From the NCBI RefSeq assembly GCF_026625045.1, contig NZ_CP113089.1:1302001-1366000 (forward strand): a stretch of 64,000 nt of DNA. The letters run 5' to 3'. Source of the DNA: Microcella daejeonensis (GTDB lineage Bacteria; Actinomycetota; Actinomycetes; Actinomycetales; Microbacteriaceae). Positions 43,994 to 52,445 of this stretch are shown in pieces. Made by a program: the position numbers and the translations under genes. Each line of letters begins with the position of its first letter. The stretch's first letter is position 1. The notes under the pieces were generated by a model. That model did no database searches and was not told the DNA's origin. It saw only the letters and a list, made by a program, of their open reading frames with translations.

Positions 43994-44691
43994 GCCGCTT
44001 CTTCGCGCGAGCGATGCGCCGGCTCCGCCACGAGGACGCGGGGTTCAGCCTTCCCGAGCTCATGGTGACGATCTTCGTCATGGGTGTGCTCAGCGCCGTC
44101 GTGGTGTCCTTCTACGTCGCGATGACGGGAGCCTTCACCGAGGACCGCTCGGCGACGGACAGCACCTCGACAGCGTCGGTCGGGATGAACAACCTCACGC
44201 GCGTGATCCGCGCGGGCACCGAGATACGGGTGCAGGGGCAGACCCTTAACAACCCCGTCTTCATCGAAGCGAAGAACGAGGACCTCACGCTCCACGCCTA
44301 CCTCGACACCGACAGCACCGATCCGCGCCCGATCAAGGTGCGCTTCTGGATCAACGCGCAGCGCGAGCTCATGGAGACCCGCTGGGACAGCACGCGCGTC
44401 AACGGCTCGTACTTCGTCTTCGATTCGACGCCCGAGTCGACTCGCGTCATCGCGCGCACCGTCGCGACGCGCACCGGAACCGATCCGTGGCTCTTCACCT
44501 ACCGCGCCGCCGACGGCACGGTGCAGCCGGTGCCGACCACCGGTTCGTTCACCACGAACCAGCTGCGCAACATCGCCTCCGTGCAGGTGCGGTTGACGGT
44601 GCAGGCGGACATCACGAGCCGTGCGGCCCCCGTCACGCTGCAGAGCACCGTCGGCATCCCGAACCTCGGCATCTCGAGAGTGAGCCCCTGA
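43990..44691 (+). CDS. Minor prepilin-like protein (PilW/PulJ-like)
   Basis: 233 residues with a prepilin signal EDAG|FSLPELMVTIFVMGVLSAVVVSFYVAMTG (Glu +5). The rest is a beta-rich domain (TEIRVQGQTL, IKVRFWINAQRELMETRW, SVQVRLTVQAD) like PulJ/PilW minor pilins. It should be processed by PilD and incorporated in a priming or tip complex with the 42617 and 44694 proteins. Translationally coupled to the gene before it (GTGA). Confidence 0.85.
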   Translation: MSRFFARAMRRLRHEDAGFSLPELMVTIFVMGVLSAVVVSFYVAMTGAFTEDRSATDSTSTASVGMNNLTRVIRAGTEIRVQGQTLNNPVFIEAKNEDLTLHAYLDTDSTDPRPIKVRFWINAQRELMETRWDSTRVNGSYFVFDSTPESTRVIARTVATRTGTDPWLFTYRAADGTVQPVPTTGSFTTNQLRNIASVQVRLTVQADITSRAAPVTLQSTVGIPNLGISRVSP

Positions 44692-44693
44692 TC

Positions 44694-46481
44694 ATGCTGC
44701 GAATCCTGCACGCCCGCCTGCGAGCGACCTCCCGCCCCAGCGACGAGGGCATCGCGCTCGTCCTCGTCATCTCGATCGGGGCCGTACTCACGGTGCTCAT
44801 GACGGCGGCCATCGCGTACGGCCTCGGGGCGTTCCGCAAGGCCGACTCCGACGCGTCGTGGAGCTCAGCGATCGCGGCGGCCTACGCGGGGATCGAGGAG
44901 TACCAGAGCCGCCTCGCGAACGACCCCACCTATCTGCAGTACGGCAATCCGGCGTCCCCGTTCTCCGACGGGACCGAGAACGAGTCGGGCGAGGTCAGCG
45001 ACGTCGCCCTGCCCACTACCGAGAATGAGGCCTTCGGCGTTGGCGCGGCCGGTACGTGGGCCGACGTCGCGGGCTCGGGCGGTGAAGCCTCGTACCGCTA
45101 CGAGGTCGATAACTCGCAGTACTACGAGACGGGCACGCTCTACGTGCGATCGACCGGCCGTGTCGGAGGCGAGACGCGCACGATCGTCGCCGATCTCCGC
45201 CAGCAGGGCTTCATCGACTTCCTCTACTTCACCGACTACGAGATCCAGGATCCCGCGATGAGCGGCGATGCGAACTCGTGCGTGCGCTACGCGTACGCCG
45301 GGCGTCCTACCGGATGCAGCGAGATCGCCTTCGGCTCGAACGATGTCGTCGACGGCCCCGCGCACTCCAACGATCGCATCCGCATCTGCGATGCCCGGTT
45401 CAAGGGCGCCCTCACCACCTCGTACAACCCCACGTCGGGTCTTCGGTACACCCCCCGCAACTCGCTCAACAACTCGTGCGGCGGTCAGGTCTTCGATCTC
45501 GCGGGTTCGCCGGCTTACAGCCCGATCATCGGCATGCCGCAGACCAACTCGCAGCTGAAGCGCGAGGTGCGCAGCGACCTCACCGGCGGCGAGGTGCCGA
45601 ACCCCGGGTGCCTCTACACCGGGCCGACGCGCATCCAGCTCAACACCGATGGCACGATCACGGTGCGCTCGCCCTGGACGCGCGCGACGCGCGTCGCGGG
45701 CGACCCGGCGACGAGCGGTACGGCACCGGCCGCCTGCGGTGCGATCGCCTCCTTGCAGTCGGCGGGCGGCGCCACCTTCACCCCGCCGGCCAACAACGTG
45801 ATCTACGTGCAGAACGTCCCGACGGTGGCGTCGGATCCGAACTACCACGCGTCCGGTGCCGTGCCGGTCAGCGGCTTCACATGCAACGGGGGAACGGGTG
45901 CATCCCGTCCGGACGGCACCAGCGCCGTCGGATACGGCAATGGCATCGGGTATCCGGCCACGAACGAGCGGATGCGGCGGAACAACGCCTACGAGTGCCG
46001 CACGGGCGACGTATTCGTTCAGGGAACGCTCGACGGGCAGATGACGATCGCCGCGGAGAAGTACATCTACGTCACGGGGGACATCCGCTACGAGGACGCC
46101 AACGACGACATGCTCGGCCTCATCGGCACGGACGCGATCTGGATCTGGAATCCGGTCAACTCGTCGAACCAGTCCCTCCTCGGCGGCTCGAATCGTCGCG
46201 TCGATGCTGCGATGCTCTCGGTCGCCCACACCATGCAGGTGCAGAACTACGACGTCGGCGGCAACCGGGGCACGCTGACGGTCACGGGGGCGATCGCCCA
46301 GAAGTTCCGCGGCATCGTGCGCAGCGGATCCAACGGCTACGCGAAGCAGTACCTCTACGACGAGCGCCTCCGCTACACGGCTCCGCCCAAGTTCCTCTCG
46401 CCGGTGACGACCACGTACGGCGTCACGGTGTGGATCGAGGTCGGCAAGGCCTTCGAGAGCGATGGCACGGTGGCGGGATGA
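44694..46481 (+). CDS. Pilus-associated PilX-like protein with large exterior domain
   Basis: 595 residues. The N-terminus has a single hydrophobic helix (DEGIALVLVISIGAVLTVLMTAAIAYGL) preceded by a short basic leader, lacking the F-T-L-x-E consensus, as in PilX/GspK-like proteins. The long exterior part is Asn/Ser/Thr/Gly-rich with several Cys and beta-helix-like stretches (GTLDGQMTIAAEKYIYVTGDIRYEDAND). It starts three bases after the upstream stop and overlaps pilD by ATGA. It probably belongs to the minor-pilin tip complex. Confidence 0.75.
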   Translation: MLRILHARLRATSRPSDEGIALVLVISIGAVLTVLMTAAIAYGLGAFRKADSDASWSSAIAAAYAGIEEYQSRLANDPTYLQYGNPASPFSDGTENESGEVSDVALPTTENEAFGVGAAGTWADVAGSGGEASYRYEVDNSQYYETGTLYVRSTGRVGGETRTIVADLRQQGFIDFLYFTDYEIQDPAMSGDANSCVRYAYAGRPTGCSEIAFGSNDVVDGPAHSNDRIRICDARFKGALTTSYNPTSGLRYTPRNSLNNSCGGQVFDLAGSPAYSPIIGMPQTNSQLKREVRSDLTGGEVPNPGCLYTGPTRIQLNTDGTITVRSPWTRATRVAGDPATSGTAPAACGAIASLQSAGGATFTPPANNVIYVQNVPTVASDPNYHASGAVPVSGFTCNGGTGASRPDGTSAVGYGNGIGYPATNERMRRNNAYECRTGDVFVQGTLDGQMTIAAEKYIYVTGDIRYEDANDDMLGLIGTDAIWIWNPVNSSNQSLLGGSNRRVDAAMLSVAHTMQVQNYDVGGNRGTLTVTGAIAQKFRGIVRSGSNGYAKQYLYDERLRYTAPPKFLSPVTTTYGVTVWIEVGKAFESDGTVAG

Positions 46482-47323
46482 CCGACCTCCTCGCCCTGCT
46501 GCCCCTCCTCGTCGCGCTGATCGGCGTGCTGGGGCTGCTCATCGGCTCGTTCCTCAACGTGGTCATCCATCGCGTGCCGCGGGGAGAGTCGGTGGTCTCG
46601 CCTCCGAGCAGCTGCCCGGGCTGCGGCGAACGCATCGCGGCCTACGACAACGTGCCCGTGCTCTCGTGGCTGGTCCTGCGCGCGAAGTGCCGGAGGTGCG
46701 GGGAGCGCATCTCGGCCCGCTACCCGCTCGTCGAGGCGGCCACGGGCGTCGCTTTCGCCGGCGTGGCCCTCGTCTTCCTGCCGCCCGCCCTCGAGGCGAC
46801 GACCACGCCCGACGCCCTCGCGGCGATCGCGCAGCTGCTCGCCTTCCTCGTGCTCGCCGGCTCCGCCGTCGCCCTCGCCGCGATCGACCTCGACACGCAC
46901 CGCCTGCCCAACCCGATCGTCTACTCGACGGGTATCGCGGGTCTCGTACTGCTCGCGCTCGCGGTGCTCGGCGACGCGCAGGCGGGCGACCTCGGTCGCG
47001 CGCTGGCCGGCGCGGGCATCCTCTTCGCCTTCTACCTCGCCCTTGCCCTCGCCCGCCCGGGCGGCATGGGCCTCGGCGACGTCAAGCTCGCCGCCGTGCT
47101 CGGGCTGTACCTCGGGTGGGTCGGATGGGGGGCCCTCGCAGTGGGGGCTTTCGCCGCGTTCCTCATCGGTGGCATCGTCGGACTGCTGCTGATCGCAGTG
47201 CGACGAGCGCGGCGCGGAACGGGCATCCCGTTCGGCCCGTGGATGCTCGCGGGGGCGTGGATCGGAATCGTCGCGGGGGAGCCGCTCTTCACGGGCTACC
47301 TCGATGCGGTCGGCCTCGTCTGA
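46478..47323 (+). CDS. pilD: Prepilin peptidase / N-methyltransferase PilD
   Basis: 281-residue polytopic membrane protease that cleaves and methylates prepilins. N-terminal GSFLNVVIHRVPRGESVV and two zinc-binding CxxC pairs (CPGC, CRRC) form the cytosolic methyltransferase-type domain. The catalytic aspartates are in AIDLDTHRLPN and GLGDVKL. About seven hydrophobic helices. Complete length for the bifunctional type. ATG overlaps the upstream stop. Confidence 0.95.
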   Translation: MTDLLALLPLLVALIGVLGLLIGSFLNVVIHRVPRGESVVSPPSSCPGCGERIAAYDNVPVLSWLVLRAKCRRCGERISARYPLVEAATGVAFAGVALVFLPPALEATTTPDALAAIAQLLAFLVLAGSAVALAAIDLDTHRLPNPIVYSTGIAGLVLLALAVLGDAQAGDLGRALAGAGILFAFYLALALARPGGMGLGDVKLAAVLGLYLGWVGWGALAVGAFAAFLIGGIVGLLLIAVRRARRGTGIPFGPWMLAGAWIGIVAGEPLFTGYLDAVGLV

Positions 47324-47373
47324 GGCCGACCGCGGCACAGCAGCACAGCAGCATTCCTAGGGGGGAACAGCAC

Positions 47374-48420
47374 ATGGGTACATCCATCGTCGGAGTCGAC
47401 ATCGGCGGGGCGAGTCTTCGCGCCGTCGAGGTCAGCGGTGCGGGCGGCTCCAAGCCGACCATCAGCCGCATCGCGGAGGTCGCGCTGCCGCCGGACGCGG
47501 TGCGTCGCGGCGAGGTCGTCGAGCCGAACACGGTCGCCGCCGTGCTGAAGAAGCTCTGGTCGACCGGCGGGTTCTCGAGCAAGAACGTCGTCCTCGGCAT
47601 GGGCAATCAGCGCGTGCTCGCCCGCGACCTGTCGATGCCCAAGATGCCGCTGAAGCAGATCAAGGAGTCGCTGCCCTTCCAGGTGCAGGACATGCTGCCG
47701 ATGCCCGTCGTCGACGCCGTGCTCGACTTCTACCCCGTTTCGGAGTCGGTGGGGGAGCAGGGGCCGGTCGTCAACGGCATCCTCGTCGCCGCTGTCAAGG
47801 AGGCCGTGCTCGCCAACGTCAACACTGTGCGCCTCGCGGGGCTGAAGCCTGTCGGCGTCGACCTGAACCCGTTCGCCATCAGCCGGGTCATCGGTCGCAC
47901 CGAGCACGGAGACGGGGCGATCGCCGTCGTCGACATCGGAGGTTCGACGACGAGCATCCTGGTCATGACCGACGGCGTGCCCCAGTTCGTGCGCATCGTC
48001 GGCAGCGGCGGGGACGACATCACCCGGGCGGTCTCGACGCGCATGCAGATCGAGCTGCCCCAGGCCGAGCAGGCCAAGCGCGCCGTGGGACTCACCGACC
48101 AGCCCATCCCGGAGGAGCAGCGTCCCGTGCTCGAGGCGGTGTACGCGGCGGCAGGCGAGCTGGTCACCAACATCCGCAACACGATCAGCTTCTTCGATTC
48201 GACGCACGAGAAGCGCCGGGTGGTGCGCATCGTGCTCGTCGGCAACGGGGCCCGTCTCGTCGGTCTGCCGAAGGCGCTGGCCGACTACACGCGCGTTCCC
48301 GTCACCTACGCCGATCCGCTGGGAGGCATTCCGCTCAGCGGAGCTGCTCAGAAGGCCGATCCGGCCGGGCAGCACTCCCTCTCGCTCGCGCTCGGCCTCG
48401 CGCTCGGAGCAGCCGCGTGA
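47374..48420 (+). CDS. pilM: Type IV pilus actin-like assembly protein PilM
   Basis: 348 residues, actin/FtsA fold: phosphate-1 IVGVDIGGASLRAVEV, phosphate-2 AIAVVDIGGSTTSILV, adenosine motif RIVLVGNGARLVGL. PilM binds the cytosolic N-terminus of PilN and links the PilNO ring to the motors. The N-terminus lacks a membrane helix, as expected. ATG with AGGGGGGAA site. The stop overlaps the pilN GTG. Confidence 0.93.
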   Translation: MGTSIVGVDIGGASLRAVEVSGAGGSKPTISRIAEVALPPDAVRRGEVVEPNTVAAVLKKLWSTGGFSSKNVVLGMGNQRVLARDLSMPKMPLKQIKESLPFQVQDMLPMPVVDAVLDFYPVSESVGEQGPVVNGILVAAVKEAVLANVNTVRLAGLKPVGVDLNPFAISRVIGRTEHGDGAIAVVDIGGSTTSILVMTDGVPQFVRIVGSGGDDITRAVSTRMQIELPQAEQAKRAVGLTDQPIPEEQRPVLEAVYAAAGELVTNIRNTISFFDSTHEKRRVVRIVLVGNGARLVGLPKALADYTRVPVTYADPLGGIPLSGAAQKADPAGQHSLSLALGLALGAAA

Positions 48421-49172
48421 GCGGCCGCAGCGGTGCGGTCTCGACCGAGCTCGTCATCGGCGGGACCGCGCGTGTCGATCTCCTGCCCAACGAGGTGCGC
48501 GTCGCCCAGCGCGGCGCGCGTCAGCGGGTGTGGCTCGGAGTCGCGGTCGTCGCGGCGGTCCTCATCACCGCCGGCGGCTACGGTGCCGCGAAGGTCACCT
48601 CGATCGCTGCCGCCCTCGAACTGTCGCGCGAGCAGGACCGCACCGTCGCGCTGCTCGCCGAGCAGGCGCAGTACGCCGAGCTTCGCACCCTGACCGGCAC
48701 GAGGCAGGCGCTGGAAGACGCCCGAATCGCGGGAGCCTTCTCGGAGATCGACTGGATGGCGCGCGTCGCAGAAGTGCAGGCGGCGCTGCCCGCCGACGCG
48801 GTGATCATCGAGATGTCTCTCGACAGCGGCGATGCGATGGTCGCGTACCCGCAGCCCACGACGCCGTTCGCCGCTCCCGTGAAGGCGGTCATGACCTTCA
48901 CCGCCGTGACGCCCAGTGTTCCGCGCGTCTCGGACTGGCTCGATGCTCTTGAGACGTCGGTCACCGGATTCTCGGCCTCGGCCACGAGCGGTGTCGCCTG
49001 GTCGGAGGAGCTGCAGCTCTACACCACGGGCATCGGGGTGGGAGTGACCGAGGGTGCTTGGAGCGGCCGGTACATCCCCGATGAGGTCATCGCCGCGCTC
49101 CAGGATCAGGCAGCCCAAACGCCCGTCGAGGCGACCGACGACACGACTGATGCAGCGGGAGGCACGCCGTGA
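48417..49172 (+). CDS. pilN: Pilus alignment protein PilN
   Basis: 251 residues. The cytoplasmic N-terminus has the PilM-binding motif region VDLLPNEVR (canonical I-N-L-L-P). Then one TM helix VWLGVAVVAAVLITAGGYGAA, a coiled-coil and a ferredoxin-like exterior domain. GTG start overlaps pilM; the stop overlaps pilO. The C-terminal 20 residues are acidic and disordered. Confidence 0.9.
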   Translation: MSGRSGAVSTELVIGGTARVDLLPNEVRVAQRGARQRVWLGVAVVAAVLITAGGYGAAKVTSIAAALELSREQDRTVALLAEQAQYAELRTLTGTRQALEDARIAGAFSEIDWMARVAEVQAALPADAVIIEMSLDSGDAMVAYPQPTTPFAAPVKAVMTFTAVTPSVPRVSDWLDALETSVTGFSASATSGVAWSEELQLYTTGIGVGVTEGAWSGRYIPDEVIAALQDQAAQTPVEATDDTTDAAGGTP

Positions 49173-49801
49173 ACCAGAACAGGCTGTGGGGGATCATCAG
49201 CGGGGCGCTCATCGTCGCCGTGGTCGCTCTCGGATTCTTCCTCGGCGTTCGGCCCGCACTCGCCGAGGCCGACCGGGCGCGCGACGATCGCGAGGCGGTG
49301 GAGGCGCAGAATCGCGGCCTCGAGTCGACTCTGGCCTCGCTCGAAGAGCAGGCCGCCGAGATGCCCACGATCCAGGCCGAGATCGCCACGCTGCGCGAGA
49401 GCGTGCCCGATCAAATCGCGGAAGCAGCGCTGCTGCGCGAGCTGGACGCGATCGCGACGGCGTCCGGGGCCCGTCTGCTCACATACACACCGCAGGAGCT
49501 GGTCGCGTTCCTCGCCGCCCCGGAGTTCGCCGGCGCCATCCCCAGCGGCGTCACAGGAGACACCCTCGCGGTGCGGCCGCTCACGATCTCCGCGCAAGGC
49601 TCGCTCGAGCAGGTGACGGCCTTCGTGACTGGGGTCCAGACGGCGACACGGCTGATCCTCGTGAGCGATGTCGTCATGACGATCGATGAAGCGGCGGGCC
49701 TCTACACGGCCGACCTCACCGGCAGTGCTTACGCACTCGCCGAGGGAGCTCAGCCCTCCGAGGCGCCCGCGGAGGAGGCGACGACCGAAGCCGTCAACTG
49801 A
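49169..49801 (+). CDS. pilO: Pilus alignment protein PilO
   Basis: 210 residues: short cytoplasmic tail, TM helix GIISGALIVAVVALGFFLGV, coiled coil (EAQNRGLESTLASLEEQAAEM), then a ferredoxin-like domain (VRPLTISAQGSLEQVTAFVTGVQ). It pairs with PilN in the ring around the platform. Acidic C-terminal tail. It is the last pil gene before a terminator; no secretin gene, as expected without an outer membrane. Confidence 0.9.
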   Translation: MNQNRLWGIISGALIVAVVALGFFLGVRPALAEADRARDDREAVEAQNRGLESTLASLEEQAAEMPTIQAEIATLRESVPDQIAEAALLRELDAIATASGARLLTYTPQELVAFLAAPEFAGAIPSGVTGDTLAVRPLTISAQGSLEQVTAFVTGVQTATRLILVSDVVMTIDEAAGLYTADLTGSAYALAEGAQPSEAPAEEATTEAVN

Positions 49802-49824
49802 CGGCGCGACACCCACACGCGACC

Positions 49825-49856
49825 GGCGCGGATGCCCCACCTCGGGCATCCGCGCC
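49825..49856 (+). terminator. Terminator of the minor pilin-pilDMNO operon
   Basis: Perfect 13-bp arms GGCGCGGATGCCC / GGGCATCCGCGCC with loop CACCTC, 24 bp after the pilO stop. Confidence 0.85.
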
Positions 49857-49907
49857 GTCGTGGTTGCTAGGGTTGCCGCGATCCGACTCCCAGCGAAGGG
49901 CTCCGCG

Positions 49908-51077
49908 ATGACCACCTCCCCCACCCCGTCGGACCCCATCGACGAGAACGACCCGACTCCCGCCGATCGAGGGGATGCTCCTGCTGCCGGGTCGTCCGAC
50001 GCCCCGGCCGTGCACGACGCACCGCTGATCGACGACGTGCCCCCGTCGCGCACTGCCGAGCCGCTGGCCTCCGACCCGGTGGCCTCCGACCCCGCTCGCG
50101 GTTCCGACAGCCGCTGGGCCCCGCCGCCCGCTCGTCCCGAGCCGGAGACCGCGAGCGCGTCGCCCGCTCCCGACCTCGTCGAGCCCGAGCCTGCTCCGGC
50201 CCCGATGGAAGCGGCGCCGATCGCTGCGCCCGCCGTCGAGTCCTCTACGGATTCCTCGAGCGCGCCCGCGACGACCGATCACGCACCCGCCAGCGACTAC
50301 GACACTGCCGAGGCGCACGGCCTCTCGCGCACCGCCGAGACGCCGGCGTCGGCCGACTCCGAACCGACCGTCGCCCCTGCCGTGCATGCGGCCGGCGACG
50401 CCGCGCATCCCGACCGCGAGGCCGCGACCGTGCCTGCCGCTGCCGCTGCCGCTGCCGACGCCGCTCCCGCAGGGGCCCCCGCGCCGACGACGGAGCCCGC
50501 CCCGCCCGCCGCCCCGCAGGTCGTCTACGTGCCCGCGCCGACCCCGCCGCGCAAGAAGGGCAACCGCGGTATGGGCGTGGGCATCGCGCTCGCCGCGACC
50601 CCGGTCTTCGCCGCCGTCTACGCCGCGCTCGCCCTGCTGTTCGTCGCGATCGGCGGCGGCGGCATCGTCGCGGCCGAGGCGATCGACTTCTTCCTCACGC
50701 CGAGCTACTACCTGCCGATCGTCGCCTTCGCGCTCTTCTACGTGCTGCTGGCGCTCATCGTGAACCGGGCGGGATGGTGGGCGCACGTCCTCGGCGCCTT
50801 CATCGTCGCCGTCCTCGTCTACGCCACCTTCATCGCCTCCTCCCTGCTGACCGCCAATGCGGTGGGAGCCCCCGCCGACCTCGTCGCGCCCTTCATCGCG
50901 CAGCAGCTGACGAACCCGATCGGCTGGGCTGCGGCGATCGCCGCCCGCGAGGTCCCGGTCTGGGTCGGCGGGCTCGTCGCGAAGCGCGGTCGCACCGTGA
51001 AGAGCCGCAACGTCGAGGCGCGCGAGGCCTACGAGCGGGAGCTCGCCGAGTCGCGCGCCGGCCGCCCCGCGGCCTGA
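49908..51077 (+). CDS. Membrane protein with long Pro/Ala/acidic disordered N-terminus
   Basis: 389 residues, family unknown. The first ~210 residues are low-complexity (Ala, Pro, Asp, Glu, Thr). After KKGNRGMGVG come about four TM helices (IALAATPVFAAVYAALALLFVAIG, YYLPIVAFALFYVLLALIV, AHVLGAFIVAVLVYATFIASSLL, and a weaker VAPFIAQQLTNPIGW). A basic tail ends it. ABC- or kinase-type motifs are absent. ATG start at 49908 with CGAAGGG. It lies between the pilus and str operons and shows no clear link to either. Confidence 0.75.
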   Translation: MTTSPTPSDPIDENDPTPADRGDAPAAGSSDAPAVHDAPLIDDVPPSRTAEPLASDPVASDPARGSDSRWAPPPARPEPETASASPAPDLVEPEPAPAPMEAAPIAAPAVESSTDSSSAPATTDHAPASDYDTAEAHGLSRTAETPASADSEPTVAPAVHAAGDAAHPDREAATVPAAAAAAADAAPAGAPAPTTEPAPPAAPQVVYVPAPTPPRKKGNRGMGVGIALAATPVFAAVYAALALLFVAIGGGGIVAAEAIDFFLTPSYYLPIVAFALFYVLLALIVNRAGWWAHVLGAFIVAVLVYATFIASSLLTANAVGAPADLVAPFIAQQLTNPIGWAAAIAAREVPVWVGGLVAKRGRTVKSRNVEAREAYERELAESRAGRPAA

Positions 51078-51192
51078 GCCGCAGCCCCCGCATCGCGGCT
51101 CCGCCGGTGCTCGCGCGAGGGCGCAACGCCCCTGCCCCGCGCGTTAGGAGGCGGGAGCGGGCGCGTGCCGACGGATGCCCCGCTCCGGCCGT

Positions 51193-51221
51193 TTGACCGC
51201 TCTGCCCGCGCCGCGTACTCT
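51193..51221 (+). promoter_or_regulatory. Candidate str operon (rpsL) promoter
   Basis: TTGACC (51193-51198), 17-bp spacer, TACTCT (51216-51221): a very good housekeeping promoter match. It predicts a leader of about 285 nt before rpsL. Confidence 0.7.
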
Positions 51222-51515
51222 TGACCACGTGTGTGCGTGAGCGCGCGCCTGTGTCGTGCCACCGAGGTGGGGCGGGCAGCGCGGGCGAGGGCATCCACGA
51301 TCGAGGGCCACGGGGCCCTGCACCGCACGAGCCGAGCGCGAGAGCGCGACGTGAGAACCGCGGGGCACGACCCGAGACGCCCCCACGGCATATCCGCCAC
51401 CGCGCCGAGCGATCGGCACCGGCGGATTCGCGTGAGCTCGACCCGGTGAGAACCGCGCGTCGGGTTTGACCACACCGCAACCGCTGTCACCGTGCAGCAC
51501 TTCCTAGGAGCAATT
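51222..51515 (+). other. Long rpsL leader region
   Basis: About 290 bases without a supported gene. It contains a 12-bp direct repeat GTGAGAACCGCG at 51351-51362 and 51446-51457 and the rpsL ribosome-binding site AGGAG (51506-51510). Possible site of autogenous control of the str operon; not proven. Confidence 0.45.
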
Positions 51516-51890
51516 TTGCCCACTATTCAGCAGCTGGTCCGCAAGGGCCGCACGCCGAAGGTCGTCAAGACCAAGGCGCCGGCCCTCAAGGCCAACCCCC
51601 AGCAGCGCGGCGTGTGCACTCGCGTGTACACGACCACGCCCAAGAAGCCGAACTCGGCCCTCCGCAAGGTGGCCCGCGTGAAGCTCTCGAACGGTACCGA
51701 GGTCACGGCCTACATCCCCGGTGAGGGCCACAACCTGCAGGAGCACTCGATGGTGCTCGTCCGCGGCGGTCGTGTGAAGGACCTCCCCGGCGTGCGCTAC
51801 AAGATCGTGCGCGGCGCGCTCGACACCCAGGCGGTCAAGAACCGTAAGCAAGCGCGCAGCCGCTACGGAGCGAAGATGGACAAGAAGTAA
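51516..51890 (+). CDS. rpsL: 30S ribosomal protein S12
   Basis: 124 residues, complete uS12. TTG start chosen because protein then begins (M)[11 protein letters not shown] as in all S12 proteins and AGGAG lies five bases upstream. The streptomycin-determining lysines are present in [11 protein letters not shown] and [12 protein letters not shown], i.e. the sensitive form. Decoding-centre protein. First gene of rpsL-rpsG-fusA-tuf; its TAA overlaps the rpsG ATG. Confidence 0.98.
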   Translation: MPTIQQLVRKGRTPKVVKTKAPALKANPQQRGVCTRVYTTTPKKPNSALRKVARVKLSNGTEVTAYIPGEGHNLQEHSMVLVRGGRVKDLPGVRYKIVRGALDTQAVKNRKQARSRYGAKMDKK

Positions 51891-52360
51891 TGCCTCGTAA
51901 AGGACCGGCCCCGAAGCGGCCCGTCGTCGCAGACCCCGTCTACGGCGCCCCGATCGTCAGCCAGCTCGTCAACAAGATCCTCCTCGACGGCAAGAAGGGT
52001 CTCGCCGAGCGCATCGTCTACGGCGCGCTCGAGGGCGTCTCGGCCAAGAACGGCCAGGATGCTGTCGTCACGCTGAAGAAGGCCCTTGATAACGTGCGCC
52101 CCACCCTCGAGGTGCGGTCGCGTCGTGTCGGTGGATCGACCTACCAGGTGCCCGTCGAGGTCAAGCCGCACCGCGCGAACACGCTCGCGCTGCGCTGGCT
52201 GACCAGCTACGCCAAGGCTCGTCGCGAGAAGACGATGACCGAACGCCTCATGAACGAGATCCTCGACGCCTCCAACGGCCTCGGCGCCGCTGTCAAGCGC
52301 CGCGAGGACACCCACAAGATGGCCGAGTCGAACAAGGCCTTCGCGCACTACCGCTGGTAA
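51890..52360 (+). CDS. rpsG: 30S ribosomal protein S7
   Basis: 156 residues, complete uS7 ([19 protein letters not shown] to [12 protein letters not shown]). It nucleates 30S head assembly by binding 16S rRNA and is the classical translational repressor of the str operon in E. coli. It overlaps rpsL by one base; 85 bp before fusA. Confidence 0.98.
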   Translation: MPRKGPAPKRPVVADPVYGAPIVSQLVNKILLDGKKGLAERIVYGALEGVSAKNGQDAVVTLKKALDNVRPTLEVRSRRVGGSTYQVPVEVKPHRANTLALRWLTSYAKARREKTMTERLMNEILDASNGLGAAVKRREDTHKMAESNKAFAHYRW

Positions 52361-52445
52361 CGACCAGCTCGCGAGCGGGGGCGGCGGGCCCCGCCCCTCG
52401 CCCCTGCTCGCACCCGCACTTTTTATCGAACCGGAGGAACCCCCT

